Source: Thinopyrum elongatum (lineage: Eukaryota > Streptophyta > Magnoliopsida > Poales > Poaceae). Taken from it: a DNA stretch of 64,000 bases. A program made the translations under genes and the position numbers. The stretch is taken from the NCBI GenBank assembly GCA_011799875.1, contig CM022302.1:181528942-181592941 (forward strand), given 5' to 3'. This document shows positions 54,966 to 64,000 of this stretch, piece after piece (position 1 is the stretch's first letter; the number at the start of each line of letters is the position of its first letter). The notes beneath the pieces are model-generated. The model did not search any database and was not told the DNA's origin. It was given only the letters and a program-made list of their open reading frames with translations.

Positions 54966-57900
54966 ATGTCTGATGAATTTGATGTCATATTCTTCACTCT
55001 GAAGTATATGAGTTCGTATGATGCACTAATTCATCTGCAGGATGATTTACCCAAAGCTACTGAGTGGGTCCTCGATAGTGGATGTACAAATCACATGACC
55101 GGTGACAAGAGCTTACTGATGAACACTCCTTTATCTCCATCACACTTGAAGCATATCACCTACGCTGACAAAGGCAAAAGCAAGGTATTGGGTCTAGGTA
55201 GGGTTGCAATCTCAAAGGATCGACACATGGATAAAGTCATGCTTGTCGAGTCCCTCGGATTCAACCTCATGTCTGTCTCAATGCTTTGTGATCTTAATAT
55301 GGTTGTTGTCTTTGGCAAATATCATTGCTTTGTGCTCATGGAATCTGACAATTCCAAAGTCTTCGAAGGCTTTAGGAGAGGAGACTTGTATATTGTTGAT
55401 TTCTCTGCAGGACCACAGCCTGCCACTTGTCCACTTGCTAAAGCTTCAGAAGGCTGGCTATGGCATCGACGACTGGGTCATGCTGGCATGAGGAACTTAC
55501 ACACGCTCGTGAAGAAAAAGCACGTCATTGGCATCGAGGGTGTCAAATTCCTCAAAGATCATCTTTGTGGGGCTTGTGAGGCTGGAAAAATGACCAGAGC
55601 CAAGCACCCCTCGAAGACTATCATGACTACTTCTCGTCCTTTTGAATTGCTTCATATGGATCTTTTTGGCCCTACTCATTATGCCACACTAACAAATGAA
55701 GCATCTCTATATGGCTTTGTTATTGTTGATGACTATTCTCGTTACACATGGGTGCATGTCATTACTTACAAAACTAAAGTGCAGGAAGTCTTCAGACGAT
55801 TTTCCTCAAGGGCTTCGACGAATTTCGGTGTGAAGATCAAGCATATACGTAGTGACAATGGGACCGAGTTCAAGAATACTGGTCTTGATGACTATCTCGA
55901 TGAACTTGGTATTACTCATGAGCTATCTGCCCCATACACTCCTCAACAGAATGGCATTGTGGAGCGCAAGAACAGGACTCTTGTTGAGATGGCTCGCACC
56001 ATGCTTGATGAATACAAGACACCTCGTCACTTCTGGCCTGAGGCAATTGATACTGCATGCCACATCATCAACAGGGTATATCTTCACAAATTCTTCAAGA
56101 AGACCTCATATGAACTCCTCACTGACAAGAAACCCAATGTGAGTTATTTCAAAGTCTTCGGTGCTAAATGCTGGATTAGAGATCCTCATCACAATTCTAA
56201 ATTTGCACCGAAAGCACATGAAGGTTTTATGCTTGGTTACGGAAAGGACTCGCACACCTACAGGGTCTTCAACACCTATCACAACAAGGTTGTTGAAACT
56301 GTAGATGTGCGGTTCGATGAAACTAACGGCTCGCAAAGAGAGCACCTACCTCCTGTGCTAGATGAAAAGACGCCTGAGGAAACCATCAAGTTCAAAGCTA
56401 CTGAGGATGTCATTCCTACTGAAGAATCTGCTGAAGAAATCATTCCAGAACATGAAGAACAGCATGCTGGCGCACCTGAAGAAATTGGCTCTGAAGAAAA
56501 TACTGAGCCAAACCAAAGTCGTCAACCTGCTCATCCCCGCGTTGCAAATGAAGTACAGATTGAGAGAATCATCAACGACATCAACGCACCAGGTCCTCTG
56601 ACTCGCTCAAAAGCTTCACATTTATCTAACTTTTGTGGGCATTTTGCTTTCGTCTCTATCACAGAGCCCACCAAAGTTGATGAGGCATTTCTGGAGCCTG
56701 AATGGATTCAAGCGATGCAAGAGGAATTACATCAATTCAAGCTGAACAATGTGTGGGAGCTTGTCAAGCGACCGGACCCATGCAAGCACAATATCATCGG
56801 TACCAAATGGATCTACCGCAACAAGCAAGATGAAAATGGCCTAGTGGTGAGGAACAAGGCTCGTCTTGTGGCTCAAGGCTACACACAGGTTGAAGGAATT
56901 GATTTCGATGAAACTTTTGAACCTGTGCTAGACTTGAGGCTATTCGCATATTGCTTGCTTATGCTAACCATCATAATATCATCTTATATCAAATGGATGT
57001 GAAAAGTGCATTCCTCAATGGTAAGCTTGAGGAAGAAGTATATGTTGCTCAACCCCCAGGTTTTGAAGATCCTAAGCATCCTGACAAAGTCTTCAGACTC
57101 AATAAGGCCCTCTATGGCCTCAAGCAGGCCCCTCGGGCGTGGTATGACACTTTGAAGGAATTCCTCATGAAGAAAGGCTTCAAACCCGGTTCACTCGACC
57201 CAACTCTTTTCACCAAAACCTATGATGATGAATTATTCATGTGCCAAATATATGTTGATGATATTATCTTTGGCTGTACTAACCAACATTACAGTGACGA
57301 ATTTGCTTACATGATGAGTGAGGAATATCAAATGTCCATGATGGGGGAATTGAAATTCTTCTTAGGCCTTCAAATTCGTCAACAACGAAATGTCATCTTC
57401 ATTTCTCAAGAGAAATACCTCAAGGACGTTCTGAGGAAATTCGGTATGCAAGAATGCAGATGCGTCAAAATCCCTATGCCCACAAATGGCCATCTATGCA
57501 CTGATGAAAATGGAATAGACTTCGATCAAAAGGTATACCGCTCCATGATTGGCTCTTTATTGTACCTATGTGCATCTAGGCCGGATATTATGCTTAGTGT
57601 TTGCATGTGTGCCCGTTTTCAAGCTACACCGAAGGAATCACACCATAAGGCTGTGAAACATATTCTTCGATATCTAGCTCACACTCCAACACTTGGATTA
57701 TGGTATCCCAAGGGCTTGGCTTTTGATCTCATTGGATATTCTGACTCTGACTATGCTGGTGATCGTGTGGACCGCAAGTCAACATCAGGCACATGCCATT
57801 TTCTCGGACGATCCTTAGTATGTTGATCCTCGAAGAAGCAGAACTGCGTATCACTCTCTACTGCTGAAGCTAAGTATATTGCTGCTGGTTCTTGCTATGC

Positions 57901-58204
57901 TCAATTGCTATGGATGAAGCAAACCCTCAAGGACTACGGCATAAATGTGAAGAAAGTGCCACTCTACTGCGACAACGAGAGTGCCATCAAAATTGCTCAT
58001 AACCCAGTTCAGCACTCGAAGACAAAGCACATCGAGATTCGTCATCATTTTCTTCGAGATCATGTGTTGAAGGGTGACATCTCTATTGATCCCGTGAAGT
58101 CTGAAGAACAACTAGCGGATATCTTCACAAAGCCCTTGGATGAGAAGAGATTTAGCAAATTGCGGTGTGAGCTAAATATCTTAGAATCTTCGAATGTCCT
58201 TTGA
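54966..58204 (+). pseudogene. pol of the outer copia: protease, integrase, RT, RNase H
   Basis: Separate frame from gag. Protease: VLDSGCTNHM (Asp37). Integrase: a zinc-binding WHRRLGH...CGACEAGK, then the DDE triad in HMDLFGP, IRSDNGTEF and QNGIVERKN. RT: TKWIYRNK, YKARLVAQGY-type, [24 protein letters not shown] and the catalytic YVDDI. RNase [34 protein letters not shown], ending [10 protein letters not shown]. One missing base near 56930 (EPVL instead of a PVARLE-type continuation) shifts the frame just before the RT core, and a TGA at 57824-57826 replaces a Trp. Catalytic residues are otherwise present. Inactive as read. Confidence 0.95.
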
Positions 58205-58925
58205 AAAGGACATACATCCTAACACTTATGCAAATTAATGACTTAGATGTGCAACACACGAAGAAACATTTTTCTTCAATCAATGAAGACTAACCCTCTA
58301 AGTGTGAAGAAATTAATGAAGAATTTGATTCTCAGAGCCCTACGACAATTGTACGCGGTGTCTGAAATCATCATTCTTACACGGTGGGTCACGCCACCAC
58401 AAAAAGTTGAAAATCTTCAAAATTTGAGTTTTTCATCATTGTGCAAATTCTTCAAACTTTCAAATTCTTCAACTTTGCAAAATCTTCACTCTTTCCGTCT
58501 ATGTTCTTCATTGACTATATATATATATATTTGAGTTTTCTGTCCTCTAAGCATTCACTTATTGCTAATTCTTCAAGTTGTTTTTCTTCTAAGTGAATGT
58601 GATCGGACCCATTCCCCCTCTGTGCTAAACTCAATCCAGTCCGTTCACAAATTCTTCATGTGCGTTCTATTTGAAACCCGTTCAAAGTCTTCACTGTGTC
58701 CTTGACAGCTGAAGAATTTGCGAACGAAACATTAAAATATTCTTATCTGAATTTTCGGCTTTTGACGCTCAAACCGTTCCATATCCCTCGATAAGATTAA
58801 TCTATTCACCCACGATCTAACATGATCTCCACTTCATAGTACGTGGGTGACACATGTCGCTAGGATGAGAAGGGTCAGGGGCACGTTCGTCCATTTTCTT
58901 CGGACGAGCGGTTTTTCACCTCGGC
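58205..58925 (+). other. spacer between pol and the accessory gene
   Basis: AT-rich, with many TCTTCA/TTCTTCAA motifs and a (TA)n run at about 58517-58530. Toward its end, ACGTGGGTGAC at 58841 (an ABRE/G-box-like ACGTGG core) and CGGACGAGCGG precede the TATA box. It probably contains the upstream promoter part of the accessory gene. Confidence 0.5.
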
Positions 58926-58933
58926 TATAAATA
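58926..58933 (+). promoter_or_regulatory. internal promoter TATA box of the accessory gene
   Basis: CGGCTATAAATACCCCTC is a strong plant TATA context. About 30-35 bases on lies CTCCTCCCGCTCG, a good start-site region, and then a GC-rich 5' leader (58990-59110) unlike the AT-rich DNA around it. It lies inside the retrotransposon, 3.96 kb after the pol start and about 600 bases before the accessory ATG. Confidence 0.6.
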
Positions 58934-59201
58934 CCCCTCACCCTGCTCAGATTTCTCCTCCCGCTCGATCTCACTTCCCTCGCTCGAGCTCTTAGACCTA
59001 GCGCCGCCGCTACATTCAATCGTCGCCGGTGAGGAAGAGCTTCACTGCCTCGACCTCGTCGCCGACGTACTCACGCCGGCCGCGGAAATCTTCTCTCCGC
59101 CGCCGCCGTAGCTGTTTTCCATCGCCAAGTTAGGGCGTGGAAGATCTGAACGGACGAACATCTCCACTGCTACTCTCAGTTCGTCGTGTTCTTCGTCAAG
59201 G

Positions 59202-59523
59202 GTAAATAAAATTTATTTTTACTGCCCTTGTTGATTCTGATGATTTCCACAAAATCTTCAAAAGGTGTTTATTCTTCAACTTTCATGCTCTTAAACACCA
59301 ACTTGCTTCTGTCCTTGATCAGTTTCTCTAAGCAACGTTTTTCTTCAAGATTCCTCAATTGCGTGGATTTTTCAATCTACACAACTCTGGAACCTAAGTC
59401 AAAATGCTTAGTGAAATTCCTCAAGACACCCCTGGTCAAATTCCTCAAACTTGATACTTTTGAAAAACTTCTGAGAACGCATATGACCTCTCCAAATTCT
59501 TCGCACCTATATTCTGTTCACAG
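59202..59523 (+). other. predicted leader intron of the accessory gene
   Basis: Donor AAGG|GTAAATAAAA at 59202; acceptor TATTCTGTTCACAG at 59523. The interior is T-rich (TTTATTTTTACTG, TTTTTCTTCAAG), whereas the leader before it is GC-rich, the usual contrast of plant introns. The ATG of the accessory ORF lies six bases into the next exon. Predicted from sequence only. Confidence 0.6.
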
Positions 59524-59529
59524 GTACAC

Positions 59530-62500
59530 ATGTCCGCTGCTGAATCTCTAGGTTCTCATCAACTTAACTCATTTGTAGCGTTCCTTGAAGAAAAATTGCA
59601 TACCTCATCAGAAAATTCGATTGTTCAAAATCCTCAAGTGAAGAAAATGGCTGATGGTAAAAGACCTCAGAAGGGAGGAAAGAGGCCAGAAACAAATACT
59701 GCTTTTGAGATCCCTGATGACATCTATGATGAATATTGTACTCCTGATGAAGCAACTCATGGCAAGGAGAACAAAAATCAGCGCAAAGTGCACATTCAGA
59801 AGATTGAGAGGAGATGGGCAAGAGAATGGAGGGAATATCGCTATGTCACTCCCAAGTATATGAAGAAATTTGCTGTTAACCCTCCATGTCCAAGACCTCC
59901 ATTGGCTCCTGGCCAAGAAGCTGATCCCACTAGCATCAGAAGAGGTGAGGAATTTCCTCAGGAGTGGGCTAAGCGTCAAGCCAAGCTGGCCAAAGTGGCT
60001 AAAGAGGCAGTGAAGAAATTCAATGAAGATTCTATTGCTGCCGCCGCTGAGGCCTCTGCTATCAAGCCTAAGAAGGCTATGCTGAAGAAATCAGCTGTCA
60101 AGACAAGTTCCTCAGCTACAATGCCCTCATGGCCAAGTTCTTCAAAGCCCTCACGGCCTGTTCCTCAAGCAAATTCCTCAAAAGCAGCTCCAACTCCCTC
60201 AGTTGCAAAATCCTCAGCTGCTCCTACAAAGTCCTCAGCACCTGTGCATCTTGCCACATGCCAAAGGACTACTGGAATCTCAATTGCTTCAGGAGTCTCT
60301 GCAAGTTCTTCAGCTCCACCTCAGTCTTCAACAACTCCGACCTTGCTGAAGAAAAAGGCCACTGCTGGACGAGGCACAAGACCAAGTCCTCACAAGAAGC
60401 AGGTCGCCTTTCAGGTTCCGTCAAGCGAAGACGAAGCTGATGATGAAGAATTAGCTGAGATCATCAGAGATCGACAACAAAGGGCTGCTAGAGCCAAAGG
60501 CAGTGCTGTGCCCCTCATGCTGGATCCAAGGAAGATCCTTGATTTCATCGATCTATGGCACAAGGATCCAAATACACCTTTGCCTGAATTAAACCTCACT
60601 CCTGGTCAAAGTCACATGTTGACGGCCTTCATAAATGAAGAGAAATGGAAATTTGAAAAGGCCAGGCAGGTGAAGAAGGCTCAGTACAAGAAGGAGCATT
60701 TTCTGAAGAACAATGTTGTGAAAATGTCTCCTGAAGAACTTGTGTCTATGCAGGCTGTGATCAAAGCACTCAGTGATGAATTTCATGCATTCCGTGCAGA
60801 TTGGCTAGGTGCCAAAGTCAGATTCATCAGAATTGCAAAAGGATTTACTCCAAGTGTTGCAGCTTCATCGCAACCCAAATTTCCTCAGACTGGAACATCT
60901 GTTCAGTCTGCTGAAGAAAATGAAAGCGCCAGAACTGCTGAAGAAATTCCAGTCTCTGAAGAAATTGCCAGGGCCAATATTGCGCCTGAAGAGCAATCCA
61001 CGCCAGTTGAAGCATCTGCTACTGTGCCTGAGGAATCTGAACAAGCCAGGGCAACTGCATCAGTTGTGCCTGAAGAAATTTAACCAATTTCCTCTGCTCC
61101 TCCTGCACCGATGACAAGCATCAATCTTCCTTCTGCAACAGAAGCGAAGAAAACCAAGGCTGCGGAGCGTGCAGCTGTGAAGCAAAGGAAAGCATTTGCC
61201 TCCTCAGAGTCTTCTGCTCCCAAGAAAGTGAAGACTTTGACGAGTTCATCTGAATACCCAATTGATGCTATTCCAATATCAAGCATGCCATCAAAGGAGA
61301 TCATTCCCTTTGGTGAGGAATATGAAATTCCTAGTAAATCTGATGAAGAAGATCCTTCTGCTGCTTCGACAGAGCAGATGGATGAAGAAATTGAAGTGGA
61401 TACTTTCTCTTCAACCCCACTGGTATCATCGCCCATGCCTCAGTTCACAGCTGAAGAGGCAGGCGTCGAAGGAATTGAAGAAGATGAGGATGTGGATATT
61501 GGGTCTACAACACCTATTCTGAATGATGACTTTCGGGAAAGTCATCACCCCAATTCACCTCTGACAACCCCTCTACATCATGTTCCTCAGTCCCTTGTGC
61601 AAACTGAAGAAATTCATACGGGCTCTGATGAACGTCAAGCTTCACTTCATTCTATTCCTGAAGAAGTTCCAGTCACTAGCGCTGATGTACATATGTCTGA
61701 AGAAATGGAGGCCAAGGCTGCTGCTGAAATTCCTCAGCCTGTGGCTCCAGTGGCTATACCTCAAGAGGCTGTAAATTCTTCAACTGTTAATCTTCAGCCC
61801 AAGCCACAGAACCCTCACTCCAAGAAGCAGAAGTTTAATGCTGAGGATTTCTTCAATGAGCACATATTCTTCACTGACTACAATCCCTATGACTCTGCTC
61901 GTCTTCGTCGCAAGTGCTTCTGGACTGCAAGCCAGATGAACTTCTACTCCTCATTGTTGGTTGATAAGGATAAGATCTTTGAACATGAGCAAATTCCTCA
62001 TGTAGATATGGAATCTCTGCCCTGCTTCACACCAGTCCTCAGTGTTCTTCATGACGCTGGGTTACTCAATTTCTGCACCGACATCTGCGATTGGAATGAA
62101 GAACTCATTCTTCAATTCTTCGCCACGCTGCACATTACTGGAAATGTTGATGATGTCAATTCATGGGTATTGGACTGGATGACCGATAATACTCATTTCA
62201 AAGCACCGGCCTCTGAATTGCTTCATGCCATTCCAGTCTGTCCTCCCACTGAAGGTGCAAGGCTTCTCTATGTTGAACCTGAACTGTCTGATCATCTGAT
62301 GCAAGTGCTGATGAAGCCTTTGAAGCCTGGCCAAGCTCCAAGGACCAAATTCCTCGTCAAGGAATTACTCTATGTGCCAAGGACAGTTTATCGCATATTG
62401 ACCAAAACCCTCAGTCCAATCAAGGGCCACAACTCTGATGATGAAGAAGTTGTTGGCATTATGAAGAATCTGCTGTTCAATATCATTCATGGTATTCCTA

Positions 62501-63252
62501 TCAACTACCACGATTTCTTCATGAGGACTTTGGCCAATGCTGCTCTGTCACCTTTTGAGTTGAAGCCTTATGCTCCCTGGATCATGAGATTCATCAGATC
62601 AAGGTCTTCAATTCATTATAAGGCTGACTTTCAAAATCATCTCAGCTATTTGCCCCCTATCGAAGTCCTCAAACGGACTATTTCCTCAGCTGACGAGAAG
62701 GGCAAGGCTGCTGTTATTGATGAAGGTACTCGTCCATTGGATGGACAGTTTCACAAAGCTACTTCCTATTCCACCAATGATGACTCTGCAACTCAAGATT
62801 CTGCCGCCAAAGCTTGAGAACATCATCCTCAAGCCACAGCTCCGCGTGTGATGACTGATCGTGAACTTCTCCTTAGTCTTCATCAGAAAGTTGATCGAAA
62901 TCACAAGTGGGTCAAGCGTCAGTTTGGTGCAATTCTTCAGAACATGACAGTCACTCAAAATACTGTGAAAAAGAATCACTACTACTTGCATGAAGTCTTT
63001 GACCGCACTTGGGCGATTCTGTCTAATCTTCATAGTGCTGAAGAACTCAAGGAGATGGGCTTCCAATAGGACTTTGACTGGTCTCAGCCACCTTCGAAGA
63101 AATTCAAGAAAGTCAATGTTCCTCAGCTTGTTGCCAGTTCATATTCTTCATCGCGCGAGACGAATGAAGCTGAAGACTTGGATGACACTGCGGCAGGCCC
63201 TACCTCAACGGACGACCCCAATAATGCTGGCGCTCCTCCATCGACATCATGA
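59530..63252 (+). pseudogene. accessory ORF of the Sirevirus-like element (about 1,240 codons, three stops)
   Basis: One frame runs from ATG 59530 to TGA 63250-63252, broken by TAA 61081, TGA 62815 and TAG 63067. The N-terminal third is basic (PQKGGKRPETN, RRWAREWREYRYVTPKYM). A Ser/Ala/Pro/Lys-rich low-complexity part and an acidic Glu-rich middle (AEEIPVSEEIA) follow. From about 61830 there is a globular region (FFNEHIFFTDYNPYD, GLLNFCTDICDWNEELILQFFATL, APASELLHAIPV). Its pattern resembles the putative plant transposon protein domain seen in accessory ORFs of grass retroelements. A coiled-coil-like end follows (LLLSLHQKVDRNHKWVKRQF). I see no signal peptide or membrane segment, so an envelope role is not supported. 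The function is unknown. Confidence 0.75.
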
Positions 63253-63764
63253 TGATATTCTTCAGGGGTGTTAGTCCTCATTTTTCGTCCCTTTTGGTCA
63301 TTCGATGACAAAGGGGGAGAAAATTGAGTTAGTCTTCAAGAGGGTCTTATATATGGGCTGTATTTCTGTTAAGTTACAACTCTTGCTTTTCTGAGGTGTT
63401 TGCTCTGATGAGTTGTAAACTTAAGTCCTATGGTGGTCTGATACTTTTGAACTGCTTTCTGCATGCTTATTTCCTCAAGTACCTTAATGCACGCATGCTG
63501 AATTTTGTCAGACACCATATCTCATCATGCATTTCAAATTCTTCATATCATATGTTAAATGCGTGGATGAATTTCAAGATATAGGAAGAGATCTCCATGA
63601 TATTACTCAACAATGTGCGTTTGCTATTCAAAGCAAATTCCTCAAATATGCACATCTTCAGGGGGAGTTCTTCTATATCTTGCAATCAAATTCCTCAATA
63701 TCAGTATTTACACTTCATATGTTTATCCCCGTTGAAAACTTAACCTATATTGTCATCAATCACC
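63253..63764 (+). other. 3' untranslated part of the outer element
   Basis: Begins with GACAAAGGGGGAGAAAATTGAG at 63307, itself PPT-like, and contains further TTCCTCA and TTCAGGGGGAG (63656). Sireviruses are known for several PPT-like repeats before the 3' LTR. No gene is seen. Confidence 0.55.
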
Positions 63765-63778
63765 AAAAAGGGGGAGAT
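63765..63778 (+). promoter_or_regulatory. polypurine tract
   Basis: AAAAAGGGGGAGAT directly before the TG of the 3' LTR; primes plus-strand DNA synthesis in reverse transcription. Related GGGGGAG motifs occur at about 63312 and 63660. Confidence 0.85.
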
Positions 63779-64000
63779 TGTAAGTGCATCTAGTGCCCCT
63801 TAGTGATTTTGGTGTATTGAAGACTTATAGGTTAAGGGACTAATGAGTTTGTGAGTGTACACAGGTCTATAAGTCTATGAGGAGTTTGATATTTACGATG
63901 AAAGTCGACCCCTAAAAATGAATGTCTTCAACTGAAGACTTTGGTTTTCTTGAAGACTTTGAAAGTGAAGAAATTGGTGTGACCCTGAAGACTTGATATT
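63779..64000 (+). repeat. 3' LTR of the outer copia element (partial)
   Basis: 222 bases, identical by eye to 35034-35255. The remainder, and the right target duplication, lie beyond the window. Confidence 0.95.

Larger units (their letters stand above)
35034..64000 (+). mobile_element. Sirevirus-like Ty1/copia retrotransposon (runs off the window)
   Basis: Order: 5' LTR (35034-36535), PBS for initiator tRNA-Met, long gag, protease, integrase, reverse transcriptase, RNase H, a second transcription unit with an accessory ORF, PPT, 3' LTR (from 63779). Integrase before reverse transcriptase makes it copia. A gag of about 850 codons plus a large extra ORF after pol fits the Sirevirus group (in cereals, Maximus-like elements are known). 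A 15.6 kb block of another copia family interrupts gag at GAAAT. Seven in-frame stops and one frameshift make it non-autonomous. The right target duplication is outside the window; the left flank is ACTAG. Confidence 0.85.

Noticed and set aside
59530..63252. Envelope gene interpretation of the accessory ORF
   Set aside because: Position fits, but no signal peptide, membrane helix or surface-protein pattern is visible.

Overview
The window looks like nuclear DNA of a large-genome grass, most likely a Triticeae species (wheat, Aegilops or a relative). That rests on Stowaway MITE ends (CTCCCTCYG with TA duplications), a CACTA end of the CACTACAAAAAAATACAC type, GC-rich grass-style leaders, nested Ty1/copia elements and Helitron ends (TCTCTACT... 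and ...CTAG). Family names are from memory of sequence style; no search was run. Nothing bacterial, organellar, CRISPR or rRNA/tRNA was seen.

Layout. 1-3.6 kb: a hAT-like end, a GC-rich retroposon-like stretch, and a small coiled-coil gene relic split by a 1.1 kb non-autonomous LINE with a 15 bp target duplication. 3.6-9.9 kb: MITEs, a 5'-truncated LINE carrying the C-terminal zinc-binding region, and an AT-rich tract of degenerate GAACATTTTTTGAAA units. 9.9-12.4 kb: a promoter plus 33 codons of a truncated gene, cut by the 3' part of a minus-strand copia element. 12.4-26.2 kb: a CACTA end and two related minus-strand multi-exon genes or gene relics (plant En/Spm-transposase-like). The second is broken up by a degraded AP2-domain gene and a Helitron. 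26.4-28.5 kb: a MITE and CT/CA-rich low-complexity DNA. 28.5-32.6 kb: a ~4 kb solo LTR. 33.4-34.2 kb: an intact minus-strand DEDDy 3'-5' exonuclease-like gene, the best candidate for a working cellular gene.

35.0 kb to the window end: one large Sirevirus-like copia element. Its 5' LTR (35034-36535), PBS, long gag, pol, an accessory ORF of about 1,240 codons and the start of the 3' LTR (63779 onward) are all present. Its gag is interrupted by a 15.6 kb block of a second copia family (37360-52979, flanked by GAAAT on both sides). That block holds four LTR copies in an irregular, recombined order.

Most notable: the accessory ORF of the outer element appears to have its own transcription unit (TATA box, GC-rich leader, leader intron, then the ATG) inside the retrotransposon. 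The element is packed with TGARGA-type motifs on both strands. Its LTRs are identical over the 222 bp that can be compared, although the coding region carries seven stops and a frameshift, which suggests a defective copy that moved recently with help in trans.
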